Part shown: in pieces, positions 29,696-39,164 of the stretch | How positions within the stretch are numbered: the stretch's first letter is position 1 | Layout: every line of letters starts with the position of its first letter | The notes under the pieces: model-generated | Databases searched by the model: none | Told to the model about the DNA's origin: nothing | The model's input: only the letters and a program-made list of their open reading frames with translations | Position numbers and translations under genes: made by a program | DNA from: Devosia naphthalenivorans | GTDB taxonomy: Bacteria; Pseudomonadota; Alphaproteobacteria; Rhizobiales; Devosiaceae | Direction: 5' to 3' | Assembly (NCBI RefSeq): GCF_003056355.1 | Contig: NZ_PYVW01000008.1 | Location: 103,589 to 167,588, forward strand | Length of the DNA stretch: 64,000 nt

Positions 29696-32020
29696 ATGTT
29701 CAAACGCTTCCTGTCGATGATGCGTTCTGAGCGAGCTTTGCCAATTGAAATACGATTGCAGCTCGTCGACGGCCTGTTCTACCCCTTTGCATCCCTGATT
29801 GCTGGAGCACTCGCAGGGTTGTGGATTGCCGCAACCGTTTCGATCCTCTCCAACGACGTCATCCTGGAGACGGTAGCCGACTTTATCGTCGTTGTTGCTG
29901 CGGGCCGGATTATCCTTGGGTTCATTTACGTCCGTGGAAACCCGGTCAACGCAGCGAATGTGAACCGCTGGGAGTTCGCCTACGCTACTGGTGCAGGGTT
30001 ATTTGCCCTCTCGCTGGGCCTGGCGAGCTTCCTGGCGATCCTTCGCGTCGACAACGAACCGCTGCACCTGATGCTGACGACGACCACGGCGGCCTACGCC
30101 GCCAGCATCACCGGGCGCAATGCGGGCCGTCCTTGGATAGCGCTCAGCCAGTTGTATCTTGCCGCAGCGCCAATGTGCCTCGGCCTCATCCTGCACCCCA
30201 CTAGCTTCTATCAGATCGTGGGAAGCGCCCTGCTGATCTTCATGTTTGGCATGACGGACATCACCGTCTCCGTACGCGAGACGATCATCGGTGCCCTCAA
30301 CACGCAGATTCTCAACGCTAAATTGGCCCGCGCGTCCCAGCAGCAGGCTGCCCTGTTCGACGACGCATTGAACAATATGTCCCACGGGCTCTGTATGTTC
30401 GACGCCGACGGTGCCCTCTTGGTATGGAACCAGAAGCTACTGGACATCCTGCAGCACGACGGCGAAGGCATTTTCAAGGGCATGCGTCTCGAAGAGATGC
30501 TGAACTGGGCGGAGTCTGACGACGTCGCCTCGCGCAATGCCAAGCTGATCAGCGAAGTCCGCTACAGCATCAGTTCCTCGCGCAACAGGAAGAGCTCCGT
30601 GCAACTGCCCGATGGCACGGCCATCGCTGTATCCCGGCAAACCATGGAAAACGGCAACGCCGTGATCGTGTTCGAGGACGTCACCGAACAGGCAAAAGCG
30701 CAGGACCGCATCGAGAAGCTTGCCTGGACCGACGAGCTTACCGGCCTGATGAACCGCGCATCGTTCCGGGAAGTCCTCAAGAAAAACCTGAACAACCTCG
30801 GCAGCTCTTTGTCGCTGGCCCTGCATCTGATTGACCTCGACAATTTCAAGGCCGTCAACGACACCCTGGGTCACCCCGTCGGGGACGACCTGCTGGTCGA
30901 GGTGGCCAAACGGATCGTCGATGTCGTCGGCTCCAATGGCTTTGTGGCACGCCTGGGCGGCGACGAGTTCGTCGTGATCCAGCCTCTGATGGGCGATGCG
31001 GCCAACTATCAAAGGCTTTCGGCGGCTCTTGTCGAGCGCCTGTGCATGCCATTCGAGATAAGCGGCAATCGCATCAACATCGGCGCCAGTATCGGTATTG
31101 CGCTGGCTCCCGATCATGGGGTCGAGAACGACGTTCTCTTCCAGCGTGCCGACATGGCGCTTTACCGCGCCAAAGCCAATGGCCGACAGAACGTGGTGGT
31201 CTTTGAAGATGATCTGGACGTCCAGATGCAACTCCGCCGCCAGTTGGAGCTCGATATCAGAACTGCGATTGCTGACAACCAGTTCACTCTCGCCTTCCAG
31301 CCGATCATAGAGCTCTCGTCGGGGAGGATCTCGGCCTTGGAAACTCTCATCCGCTGGCGGCACCCTACCCGCGGCTGGGTTTCGCCGGCCGAATTCATTC
31401 CCGTCGCCGAAGAAACCGGCCTGATCATAGCGATCGGCCGCTGGGTTGTGCAGGAAGCGGCGAACGTTTTGAGCGGGTTGGACAGTGACGTGACGCTGGC
31501 CATTAATTTCTCGGCCGTTCAGTTCCAGGACAAGACTTTCCCCGATTTCCTCGAACAGGTGCTGCGTTCGTCGGCACTTCCGCCAGGCCGGATCGAACTG
31601 GAAATCACCGAGACCGCCCTGCTCAACGAAACCGCCACGACGCAGGACATGCTGGACCGCTTCCGCTCGATCGGAGTGGGCGTGTCGCTGGATGATTTCG
31701 GAACGGGTTACTCCTCACTCAGTCACCTGCGGACCTTCCCCTTCAGCAAGATCAAGATCGACGGGTCCTTCGTGCGCGACCTCGGCCGCGATGCCAGCTC
31801 GGTCGCCGTGATCAGGGCGGTCTGCAACATCGGACAGATTCTGGGCACCAGCGTAGTGGCAGAATGTGTAGAAACCGAAGAGCAATTGCAGTTCCTGGCG
31901 CGAGCAGGCTGCACGCATGTGCAGGGCTATCTGCTGGGAAAACCGGAGCCTGCTGCCACGATTGGCGCGGTGCTTTCCCAGTTTTCACCCACCAAAGTCA
32001 GCCGGTTTCTTGCTGCCTGA
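29696..32020 (+). CDS. Membrane PAS-GGDEF-EAL protein (c-di-GMP turnover)
   Basis: A 774-residue protein. Residues 25-195 hold about six transmembrane helices, about 215-335 a PAS sensor, 340-500 a GGDEF domain with GGDEF at 421-425, and 515-760 an EAL domain with E-T-L-I-R at 549-553 (ExLxR kept) and DDFGTG at 666-671. Both catalytic motifs look intact, but the RxxD inhibitory site upstream of GGDEF is absent. GGAGG precedes the start. The gene converges on an RpfF-like gene only 3 bases away. In Burkholderia the PAS-GGDEF-EAL receptor RpfR is encoded beside rpfF, so this could be a membrane-bound counterpart. Confidence 0.93.
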   Translation: MFKRFLSMMRSERALPIEIRLQLVDGLFYPFASLIAGALAGLWIAATVSILSNDVILETVADFIVVVAAGRIILGFIYVRGNPVNAANVNRWEFAYATGAGLFALSLGLASFLAILRVDNEPLHLMLTTTTAAYAASITGRNAGRPWIALSQLYLAAAPMCLGLILHPTSFYQIVGSALLIFMFGMTDITVSVRETIIGALNTQILNAKLARASQQQAALFDDALNNMSHGLCMFDADGALLVWNQKLLDILQHDGEGIFKGMRLEEMLNWAESDDVASRNAKLISEVRYSISSSRNRKSSVQLPDGTAIAVSRQTMENGNAVIVFEDVTEQAKAQDRIEKLAWTDELTGLMNRASFREVLKKNLNNLGSSLSLALHLIDLDNFKAVNDTLGHPVGDDLLVEVAKRIVDVVGSNGFVARLGGDEFVVIQPLMGDAANYQRLSAALVERLCMPFEISGNRINIGASIGIALAPDHGVENDVLFQRADMALYRAKANGRQNVVVFEDDLDVQMQLRRQLELDIRTAIADNQFTLAFQPIIELSSGRISALETLIRWRHPTRGWVSPAEFIPVAEETGLIIAIGRWVVQEAANVLSGLDSDVTLAINFSAVQFQDKTFPDFLEQVLRSSALPPGRIELEITETALLNETATTQDMLDRFRSIGVGVSLDDFGTGYSSLSHLRTFPFSKIKIDGSFVRDLGRDASSVAVIRAVCNIGQILGTSVVAECVETEEQLQFLARAGCTHVQGYLLGKPEPAATIGAVLSQFSPTKVSRFLAA

Positions 32021-32023
32021 GCG

Positions 32024-32944
32024 TCAGGCCACCATCCCCAGTTTCGACTGCGCACCAATCAGCCGACGCATCACATTGAGGTTATGATCCTCAAGCTGCA
32101 GGCAAGCTTCGACCCATAACATCACGATATCGCTGAGTTCCTCATACGGGAGCGGATTGGCCCGCTTGCTGGCCCGGTGCATCTGTAGCTGCGCCCCATG
32201 CCGCGCCTGGTTCTTCTGGATGTAGCGGCTGACCGCGGAAATGCCCTGCCCCGGCTCGGCGAGGATATGAACCAAGCCAAGCTCATACAGCTCCTCTGCG
32301 GTAAGGATTTTGCCGGTACGAACCAACAGTTCGGCCTTCGCAAACCCCAGCTTGCGGCCAAGGAATGACAATGCTCCCATGCCTGGGAAAAGCCCGAACA
32401 ATTGTTCAGGAAAGCCGAATTTCGTTCCCTTTTCGGCGCAGATCACGTCGAACGAGAGCAACGACTCGAACCCTCCCCCCAGGGCATCACCCTGCGCAAG
32501 GCCAATGGTCGTCACGTCACAGTTCAGCGCCTGCCAGTTGCGGTGCAGGATGGTCACGCAGGACAATCCGTATTGCACAAGGCTCTCGCGATCCCGCCGG
32601 GCGATGCAATTCAGGAAATGGTCGAGGTCACCGCCGAGGCAGAACACGCCTGGTTGCCGCGAGCCAAGCACCACATATTTCAGCGTCCCAGGATAGGCTC
32701 GCTTCATGACACCAATATTGGTCTGCCAGCGGTGAAAATCCTCCAGCAAGCTGGGATTGTAGGACGGTCGGCCCCGGAAAGCCATGAAACTCCAAAGCGT
32801 TGCATGGGAGATGTCGTGCGAGCACTCGATCTGACCAAGCTCGGGCCACAACCGGCCTAGCGGGTTACCTTGTATCGCAGGGACATTGCCCCCGTCCTCA
32901 TGATCATGATCAGCACGTTGCGTCTGTTGCGCCCCAGGAAGCAT
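32024..32944 (-). CDS. rpfF: Crotonase-family RpfF-like DSF synthase
   Basis: A 306-residue crotonase-fold protein. Beyond the general fold it carries features of RpfF, which makes the diffusible signal factor cis-2-unsaturated fatty acids: VLGSRQPGVFCLGGDLDHF, CIARRDRESL, then GLAQGDALGGGFESLLSFDV and FGFPEQLFGLFPGMGALSFL. The two catalytic glutamates of Xanthomonas RpfF, 20 residues apart, match Glu160 and Glu180 here, also 20 apart. The C-terminal helices (MHRASKRANPLPYEEL) also fit. An early LWSFMAFRGRP matches the RpfF N-terminal region. The N-terminal ~30 residues are polar and may be over-extended. Product chain length is unknown. Confidence 0.8.
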   Translation of the reverse strand: MLPGAQQTQRADHDHEDGGNVPAIQGNPLGRLWPELGQIECSHDISHATLWSFMAFRGRPSYNPSLLEDFHRWQTNIGVMKRAYPGTLKYVVLGSRQPGVFCLGGDLDHFLNCIARRDRESLVQYGLSCVTILHRNWQALNCDVTTIGLAQGDALGGGFESLLSFDVICAEKGTKFGFPEQLFGLFPGMGALSFLGRKLGFAKAELLVRTGKILTAEELYELGLVHILAEPGQGISAVSRYIQKNQARHGAQLQMHRASKRANPLPYEELSDIVMLWVEACLQLEDHNLNVMRRLIGAQSKLGMVA

Positions 32945-33156
32945 CCGCCGTACTCCAGAAATACTCTGCCCCGTAAGCTAAACGTGAATCATCCGCGTTA
33001 AGCAATTGTTAACCGTGAGGGAGAGACTTGCCGGTCGGGCCGAATTGTAAAATAAATGGTCGGACTCATGGACTTACGATGTTAACCAATTTGGCGAAAT
33101 CTTGGCGCCACCGCCTCCTGGAGTGATTTGCGCGGTTGGGCGATCAGCTGATATTT

Positions 33157-33180
33157 GGGGCGCCGCATCGGCGGCGCCCC
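33157..33180 (-). terminator. Terminator hairpin after the DUF6600 gene
   Basis: A perfect 10-bp stem GGGGCGCCGC / GCGGCGCCCC has a 4-base loop and is located 10 bases past the DUF6600 stop. An AAATAT stretch follows in the direction of transcription, and there is no long U run. Confidence 0.7.
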
Positions 33181-33190
33181 GAGTTCGTGG

Positions 33191-34663
33191 CTATTGAACC
33201 ACCGTTTCCGCGTCCTCGGGCGCTTCGCTGGCCTCGTCCGGCTGAGCCGCTTCCGGCTCCTCGGCAGGGCTCTGTTCTGCTGGCTGGCATACTCCGTCGA
33301 CTAGCAGTTCAGGAGGACAGTCTGCAGCCGGTGCTTCCTCAGCGGGGGGAGCGGCTTCCTCAGCGGGAGAAGCAGCCTCTTCATTTGCTTCGACTTGGGC
33401 GTCGGCAGGCTGCGTTTCTGCTTCCACTTCGGCCTCGGCAGGCTGCGGGGTTTCTTCCGTTTGCTCCTCAGCGGCAGGGGCAGGCTGATCCGCGGCGGGC
33501 TCTTCCTCGGTTGCCGGCTGTTCGGCGCCAGCCTCTGGCTCAGCCTCCTCGGTCGTAGCTTCGGCCTCGGCGTCCGTCGCGGCTTCGGGGGCAGCCGCAT
33601 CAGCGTCGGTCTCGGTCGCCTCGGTCTCGCTTGCCGCAGGTTCAGTTGCCTCGGTTTCCGTAGTCTCAGATTCCGCACCTTCGGGCTCGGTGGCCGCTGG
33701 CTCAGTCGCTTCGGTTTCTGGTTCTGTGGTTTCCTCGGTGGTCACCGCATCGGTTTCGGGCGTTTCACCCTCGGCCTCCGGCTCCGTAGCCTCGGATCCT
33801 TCAGTGCCCGCCGTTCCACCTTCCTCGGCGATCACGGCGGGGGCTTCGGCTTCATCCACTGCTTCGGCAGGCGCTGCATCCTCCGTGGGTTCCGCAACCT
33901 CCTGGTTAAAGATCTGCACCGTCTGGTCGCCGGTGACGGAAACAGCCGTTGGATCGGGCGCTTCCTCAACGTTGTAGACGGTTATTTCCTGGTTGATCTG
34001 CTGCTCGATATAGGTGACCTCGATCACATTGTTGGTCACCACATCTCCCTCGACCACCACAGGTCCGAGGAACTCGGTATCGGTGTAGTAGTCACGAGCA
34101 TCCGCTCCGAAGATGATGTTCACCGACAGGTCGGGCTCGATGAAGCTGCGGGTGGGGACGAACACCCAGTAGTCTTCGGGGAAATCCTCGCGCACCACCT
34201 CGAGGGAGACGGCATAACCTTCCCCTTCCGGCGGCAAGGGAGCCCAGCCCACGACCTCATCACCGCGACGCCAGCTTACCCAGGCCGGAGCCCATTTGGT
34301 GCCAGGCACCCAGCACCAGCCCAGATTGTCATCATCCAGCCAGCGGCCATAGTGATAGGTGGCCCAGGCAAATGGCTCATCCGAAGCGAAGTACCAGCCA
34401 TGGTCTTCCAGATAGAGCCAACGTCCGTTGGTATATGGACGCCAGGTGGTGTCCACGCCCGTGGGACAGAAAACATAGCGGTATTGTGGATGGCTGACCC
34501 ACACGCCATGAGGCTCAAGCTCTTCAAAGAATAGATCAAAGCTTACGCTGACGGACTGGGCCTGTGCCGGAGTGACGGCCAGTGGCCCGACCGGCGACAG
34601 GGCAGACGTCGATAGCAGCAAGCCGGCAAGCGCCATTCCTGCAAATAATTTCGATTTGGTCAT
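33191..34663 (-). CDS. Secreted DUF6600-like protein with long acidic tail
   Basis: A 490-residue exported protein. The signal peptide ends near TPAQAQS (residue ~36). Residues 40-160 hold the aromatic repeats seen in DUF6600 proteins: HGVWVSHPQYRYVF, WRPYTNGRWLYLEDHGWYFA, YHYGRWLDDDNLGWCWVPG, WAPAWVSWRRG. After a mixed middle, residues ~255-490 are almost only Glu, Ala, Thr, Pro and Gln, a highly acidic low-complexity tail with one CPPELLVDGVC cysteine pair. The tail is repetitive at DNA level and may vary in length between strains. Function unknown; an envelope location is likely. Confidence 0.8.
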   Translation of the reverse strand: MTKSKLFAGMALAGLLLSTSALSPVGPLAVTPAQAQSVSVSFDLFFEELEPHGVWVSHPQYRYVFCPTGVDTTWRPYTNGRWLYLEDHGWYFASDEPFAWATYHYGRWLDDDNLGWCWVPGTKWAPAWVSWRRGDEVVGWAPLPPEGEGYAVSLEVVREDFPEDYWVFVPTRSFIEPDLSVNIIFGADARDYYTDTEFLGPVVVEGDVVTNNVIEVTYIEQQINQEITVYNVEEAPDPTAVSVTGDQTVQIFNQEVAEPTEDAAPAEAVDEAEAPAVIAEEGGTAGTEGSEATEPEAEGETPETDAVTTEETTEPETEATEPAATEPEGAESETTETEATEPAASETEATETDADAAAPEAATDAEAEATTEEAEPEAGAEQPATEEEPAADQPAPAAEEQTEETPQPAEAEVEAETQPADAQVEANEEAASPAEEAAPPAEEAPAADCPPELLVDGVCQPAEQSPAEEPEAAQPDEASEAPEDAETVVQ

Positions 34664-34734
34664 GATTTCCTCGAACGACTGAAGGCCCCCCTTGCAGTTG
34701 ATGGACCGCCATTCGGCGATCCACCGCCAAAGGA

Positions 34735-35175
34735 TCAGCTGCTGGTTTCGGCAGCGACCACCGTCCCCGGCGAATAAACGACCGTGCGGTCGCTCAGGTC
34801 GACGAAGTAGACGCGGTCCTCGGTGTAGAAGTAGCCGTGGTCGGGATCGGTCTCGATGGTGTGGATTTCGATATCCTCCGGAACCACGAAGCCGACGTCG
34901 ATGTCACCATCGATCACCACAGGTTCTGTTGGGTTGAGGCGCACATATTCCACCGAGTCAGCTTCGACGCCGGCCGATGCACCCAGCGTAGCGCCGGTAA
35001 AGCCGCCAATCACCGCGCCTATCGGGCCAAACACGAGGCCACCAACAACTGCGCCAGTGGCACCACCGGCAGCGCCGCCCACCGCAGCATCGGTCTTGGC
35101 GTCAGCATCCTGCGCAAACACCGGAGCTGAACCCAGCGCAATGAGAGCAACAGAAGCAAGAAGCAGGTTCTTCAT
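34735..35175 (-). CDS. Periplasmic DUF1236-type protein with glycine zipper
   Basis: A 146-residue protein beginning MKNLLLASVALIALGSAPVFAQ, a clear signal peptide. AAGGAG sits 7 bases before this ATG; an ATG two codons earlier is too close to it. Residues 32-70 form a glycine zipper (GGAAGGATGAVVGGLVFGPI). The C-terminal half (VPEDIEIHTI, YFYTEDRVYFVDLSDRTVVY) matches DUF1236, frequent in Rhizobiales. It is likely envelope-associated. The DUF6600 gene follows 70 bp downstream on the same strand. Confidence 0.8.
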   Translation of the reverse strand: MKNLLLASVALIALGSAPVFAQDADAKTDAAVGGAAGGATGAVVGGLVFGPIGAVIGGFTGATLGASAGVEADSVEYVRLNPTEPVVIDGDIDVGFVVPEDIEIHTIETDPDHGYFYTEDRVYFVDLSDRTVVYSPGTVVAAETSS

Positions 35176-35391
35176 GATCATTCTCCTTGGTTCGCCTTGC
35201 TCAAAGCAAGGATCGACACAGGAATGAATAGGCCCCCGTCTTGTTCCATTCGTTATGCAGATCAATAACTTACAGGAAACCGCACCAGCTTGTCAGCATT
35301 TTGTAAGGTTCTAGCAAGCTCGTAAACTGAGATACAAGCGGCAGCCGCCTGACAGGTGGTCGCGTTGGGCCTTTCAGCCACGGAGGGACCG

Positions 35392-36717
35392 ATGAACACT
35401 ATGGATCTCGCGCCGGAAAGCGCCGTCGAAATTGCCCGCGCCATTCGCCACGCGGTCACGCCCCTTCCCGATCCGCAACACGCCCTGGAGTTCGGCCCGT
35501 TCTTCGATGTCTTCGCCGACGCGCGAGTGGTGCTCTTGGGCGAGGCGAGCCATGGCACTTCGGAATTCTATGCCGCTCGCGCCGCCATAACCCGCAATCT
35601 GATCGAATATCACGGGTTTTCCATCGTCGCCGTCGAAGCCGACTGGCCGGATGCAAACCGGATCGACCGCCATGTGCGGCAGCGGCCGGACGGCGGTTAT
35701 GACGAGGAGACTTTTGCCCGCTTCCCAACCTGGATGTGGCGGAACGAGGATGTTGCCCGCTTTGTCGGCTGGCTGCACGAACACAATGCCGGACGCCCGT
35801 ATGGGGAGCGGGTCGAGTTCCGTGGGCTCGACGTCTATTCCTTGCGCGGCTCGGTTGGGGCCGTGCTGGATTATCTCAGAGAGGTCGATCCCGAGGAAGC
35901 CAAGCGCGCGAGCAAGCGTTATGGCTGCCTGACGCCCTGGCAGATGGAGCCCGCCTGGTATGGACACGCCGTACTCACAGGCAAACATGATCCATGTGAA
36001 GACGAGATCGTCGAACAATTGGCAGAACTGCTCAGCCGCCAGGTGAACTATGCCAGCCAGGACGGCGACGACTTCTTTGACGCCGCGCAGAATGCGCGCG
36101 TGGTCCGGTCTGCCGAGCAGTATTATCGCGCGATGTATCGCGGCCGCAACGATTCCTGGAATCTGCGCGACAAGCATATGTTCGATACGCTGCAATCGCT
36201 GCTGGATCGCCGCGGCCCACAGGCCAAGGCCGTCGTCTGGGCTCACAATTCTCACATCGGCAACGCGTCGGCCACCGAGATGGGTTGGAGCGGCCAGTTC
36301 AATATTGGCCAGTTCGCCAAGACGGCATGGGGCGACAATGCCCTGGCCATTGGCTTCGGCACTGACCACGGCACAGTGGCCGCCGCCGACGATTGGGACG
36401 CGCCGATGCAGATCAAGACCGTACTGCCCTCCCGGCCCGATTCCTACGAGCGGGTATTCCGGCACACCGGCACCGCCCGTTCCCTGACCGATTTGCGGCA
36501 GGACGAAGAGCTGCGCTCGGCCTTGGCGACACCGCGGCTGGAGCGCGCCATCGGCGTAATCTATCGGCCGGAAACCGAGCGGCAGAGCCACTATTTCGAA
36601 GCGGTTCTGCCCGAGCAATTCGACGCCTATGTGTGGTTTGAGCAAACCCAGGCGGTTACACCCCTGCCCACCGTCGCTCCGCAGGGTACTCCGGAAACCT
36701 TCCCGTTCGGGGTTTGA
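35392..36717 (+). CDS. Erythromycin esterase family protein
   Basis: A 441-residue hydrolase-like protein. It shows the EreA/EreB-family motifs VVLLGEASHGTSEFY (Glu and His of the active site), VAVEADWPDANRIDRHV, WMWRNEDVARFVGWL, and VVWAHNSHIGNA with the second active-site His. Distant members of this family in soil bacteria have no shown macrolide activity and many are of unknown function, so resistance should not be assumed. GGAGGGACCG precedes the ATG at 35392. Confidence 0.88.
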   Translation: MNTMDLAPESAVEIARAIRHAVTPLPDPQHALEFGPFFDVFADARVVLLGEASHGTSEFYAARAAITRNLIEYHGFSIVAVEADWPDANRIDRHVRQRPDGGYDEETFARFPTWMWRNEDVARFVGWLHEHNAGRPYGERVEFRGLDVYSLRGSVGAVLDYLREVDPEEAKRASKRYGCLTPWQMEPAWYGHAVLTGKHDPCEDEIVEQLAELLSRQVNYASQDGDDFFDAAQNARVVRSAEQYYRAMYRGRNDSWNLRDKHMFDTLQSLLDRRGPQAKAVVWAHNSHIGNASATEMGWSGQFNIGQFAKTAWGDNALAIGFGTDHGTVAAADDWDAPMQIKTVLPSRPDSYERVFRHTGTARSLTDLRQDEELRSALATPRLERAIGVIYRPETERQSHYFEAVLPEQFDAYVWFEQTQAVTPLPTVAPQGTPETFPFGV

Positions 36718-36741
36718 GCGAACCGTCACAAGCAGGCAGCG

Positions 36742-37437
36742 TCAGATCACCAGCAGGGGCGATCCGCTCCGGACGTTGTCATGGAGGTGAATAATGTCCT
36801 GCGGCAACATACGAACACAACCGCTGGACACCGCCTTGCCGATCGTAGTCTCATCGGAATTGCCGTGAATGCGGTAGAGCGTGTCCGTATTGCCCTGGTG
36901 AATATAGAGCGCACGCGGGCCAAGCGGATTGTCGGGTCCGGGCTCCATGCCGTGCCGATAACGTTCGAGTTCGGGATGGCGCTTGATCATGTCGGACGGC
37001 GGGGTCCAACGCGGCCACTCTCGCTTGTAGGCGATGTGTGCCCTGCCTGCCCATTCGAATCCGGCAGCCCCGATACCGACTCCGTAGCGCGTAGCCATGC
37101 CGCCATCGCGCACGTGATAGAGGAAACGGTTCTGCGTATCGACTATCACGGTCCCGGCTTCCTCGCCGGTGGGATTGCTCACCTCCTGGCGCCAGAACTG
37201 CTCGGGCACAAGTTCCATGCGGGACGCGCGGATGGGATAGGTATCATCGAAGACCGCCGCATACATCAGGGCAGTTTCGGGCGGAACGGGGGACTGCGCG
37301 CCAGTGGGAGCGGCAACTGCAGCAGCGGTGACCTGCGAGGGGCCGGACGAGGTCGCGCACCCGGCCAGCAGCAGCCCCATCAGGCTGGCACCTCCGGTAA
37401 GCACCGTCCTTCTGCCCATCTGGCCATACGTCATCAC
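36742..37437 (-). CDS. L,D-transpeptidase (YkuD) lipoprotein
   Basis: A 231-residue exported enzyme of peptidoglycan cross-linking or lipoprotein anchoring. The N-terminus has a twin-arginine stretch (GRRTVLTGG) and a lipobox LAGC with the lipid-attached Cys27. The YkuD domain occupies about 90-231: VDTQNRFLYHV, YGVGIGAAGFEW, IHGNSDETTIGKAVSSGCVRM with His191 and Cys207 as catalytic residues. It is a complete, single-gene unit convergent with the erythromycin esterase-like gene. Confidence 0.92.
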   Translation of the reverse strand: MMTYGQMGRRTVLTGGASLMGLLLAGCATSSGPSQVTAAAVAAPTGAQSPVPPETALMYAAVFDDTYPIRASRMELVPEQFWRQEVSNPTGEEAGTVIVDTQNRFLYHVRDGGMATRYGVGIGAAGFEWAGRAHIAYKREWPRWTPPSDMIKRHPELERYRHGMEPGPDNPLGPRALYIHQGNTDTLYRIHGNSDETTIGKAVSSGCVRMLPQDIIHLHDNVRSGSPLLVI

Positions 37438-37641
37438 ACTACTCCTGTTGAAACCATTGGCGCGACAAGGTCGAGCGCCGTAAGCATAAGGTCAGTAATG
37501 CTGACATATCGGAAATGATAGACCGATCACCCCTTCGTGCGCGGATGTGCGGGAAACAGACTGTTTCCGGGAGGGCGTCCAATGGAGTGGCGAGGCATGA
37601 GCCTGCTGCTGCTCGGCCGGGCTCGCCAAGGTGTACCAAGT

Positions 37642-37734
37642 AGACCTCATCCTGAGCTTGTCGAAGGGCGAGGTTGTGGCACCCAGGCCTCCACTCGCTC
37701 GACCTCGTGGTTCGACAGGCTCACCATGAGGTCT
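37642..37734. repeat. 93-bp intergenic palindromic repeat, copy 1
   Basis: It begins AGACCTCATCCTGAGCTTGT and ends with a related inverted segment ...CACCATGAGGTCT, so the ends can pair. A near-identical copy lies inverted at 39165-39257. The two copies flank the diguanylate cyclase gene. Sequences with this CTCATCCTGAGC..TCGAAG core recur between genes in many alphaproteobacteria. Confidence 0.85.
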
Positions 37735-37891
37735 GTCGGGCCACTTCATCTGCGGTCAAAATCAACACCAAGCCAGCAAACAAGATGTCTGCGCGACCGA
37801 CGAAATTTACCGAACAGTCACCAAAGTCTGCGTGATGTTCAATGCCCAGCCGCCAGCTGGGCTAAGGTGCAAACAGCCGGGGGAAGCGGGC

Positions 37892-39037
37892 ATGCTGTTC
37901 GACTACCAATCTCTGCTGCTCGCCATCCTGTTTTCCGGCGGCGCGATGAGCTTGACGCTCCTGGCCGCCTGGTTTGCGGCAAAGAACGACAAGTTCCTAT
38001 TGACCTGGTCGGCCGGCATGCTGGTGCTGACCGCCGCCGTCGGCGCTTTCAACTTCTATGCCGAAACGCTCTCGCCATATGTGGGAGCGTTCTCGTTTGT
38101 GCTGCTCACCTCGGGGCTCGCCGTGGTTTATGGTGCAGCGCGGCAGTTTCGAAGGGCACGCGCGCCGTTCGGCTATGCCGCAGCATTCGGGGCGCCGACC
38201 GCTGTGCTGGTCACCGTGCCCTTCCTCCTCGGCTATGCCGGGATCGGCATCATTATTGCGAACCTGTTTTCCGGCCTGATGCTGGTCATGGCGGCGGCCC
38301 TGTTCTGGCAGTGCCGGTCGGAAGCGCGCGGGCTGATTGCGGCAATGTGCGGCCTCTATGTCGCCGCCGGCATCTCGTTTGCTCTTTGCGGGCTGGTGCT
38401 CCTCGCAGAACGGCGTTTCGTCCTGGTCGGGATGCCTGACAACTGGGCCGAAGATCTCAACGTCATGGTGTCGCTCATGGGCATCACCGGTATCGGGGCG
38501 ATTTCCACCGCGCTCAACCATTCACGCCTGGCGCAACGGCATCTGCTCGAGGCGCGAACGGATACTCTTACAGGGCTCGTGAACCGCCGCTCGCTTCTGG
38601 ACACTCATGCGACGCTCGAACCCCAAACCGCCCTGATCGCCTTCGACCTCGACAATTTCAAGAGCGTCAATGACCGCTACGGTCACGCTGTCGGTGACAG
38701 GCTGCTCGTGGCCTTTGCCAATTGCATAATCGAAAACCTGCCGCCCGAGGCGACGGGAGCCCGGATCGGCGGCGAAGAGTTCGTCGCGATCCTGCCCCGG
38801 ACTGCGGCGGCAACGGCGGTACTTGTCGCCGAGAAGATCCGGGAAGCCTTCGAGACTACGTCTCTCAGAGCCGAGGACGACATCGTTCAAAGAACGGTAA
38901 GCGCCGGTGTGGCGGCCACCAGCAATTCTCCGGGCAGTTTTGAGGATGTGTTGAGGCGGGCCGATGATGCGCTCTATGTCGCCAAACGGGACGGCCGCAA
39001 TCGCGTTCGGGTGGAAGGGCCCAGGCTCGTCGCCTGA
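37892..39037 (+). CDS. Membrane diguanylate cyclase (GGDEF)
   Basis: A 381-residue protein. Six hydrophobic helices occupy residues ~8-200, followed by a GGDEF domain (~225-375): TDTLTGLVNRRSL, AFDLDNFKSVNDRYGH, and the active-site loop ARIGGEEFVAIL. It should make cyclic di-GMP. The N-terminal sensor region is not recognised. The start at 37892 has a GGGGGAAG stretch before it. Both sides carry inverted copies of a 93-bp palindromic repeat. It is the second c-di-GMP protein of the window. Confidence 0.9.
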   Translation: MLFDYQSLLLAILFSGGAMSLTLLAAWFAAKNDKFLLTWSAGMLVLTAAVGAFNFYAETLSPYVGAFSFVLLTSGLAVVYGAARQFRRARAPFGYAAAFGAPTAVLVTVPFLLGYAGIGIIIANLFSGLMLVMAAALFWQCRSEARGLIAAMCGLYVAAGISFALCGLVLLAERRFVLVGMPDNWAEDLNVMVSLMGITGIGAISTALNHSRLAQRHLLEARTDTLTGLVNRRSLLDTHATLEPQTALIAFDLDNFKSVNDRYGHAVGDRLLVAFANCIIENLPPEATGARIGGEEFVAILPRTAAATAVLVAEKIREAFETTSLRAEDDIVQRTVSAGVAATSNSPGSFEDVLRRADDALYVAKRDGRNRVRVEGPRLVA

Positions 39038-39164
39038 ACCGGTTGGTTATGGGATCGCTTAGCGCTTGCGATCACCGCCGGACCAAGCTGTTCGGAGACA
39101 GTTTGGTCCAGCGGAAATGGATCGCTATGCCTCGCGTTTGACGGGCCTCAGATGAGGGACCTGA

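Noticed and set aside
35392..36717. Macrolide resistance gene
   Set aside because: It belongs to the erythromycin esterase family by motif, but most environmental members have no shown macrolide activity and the context gives no resistance cue.
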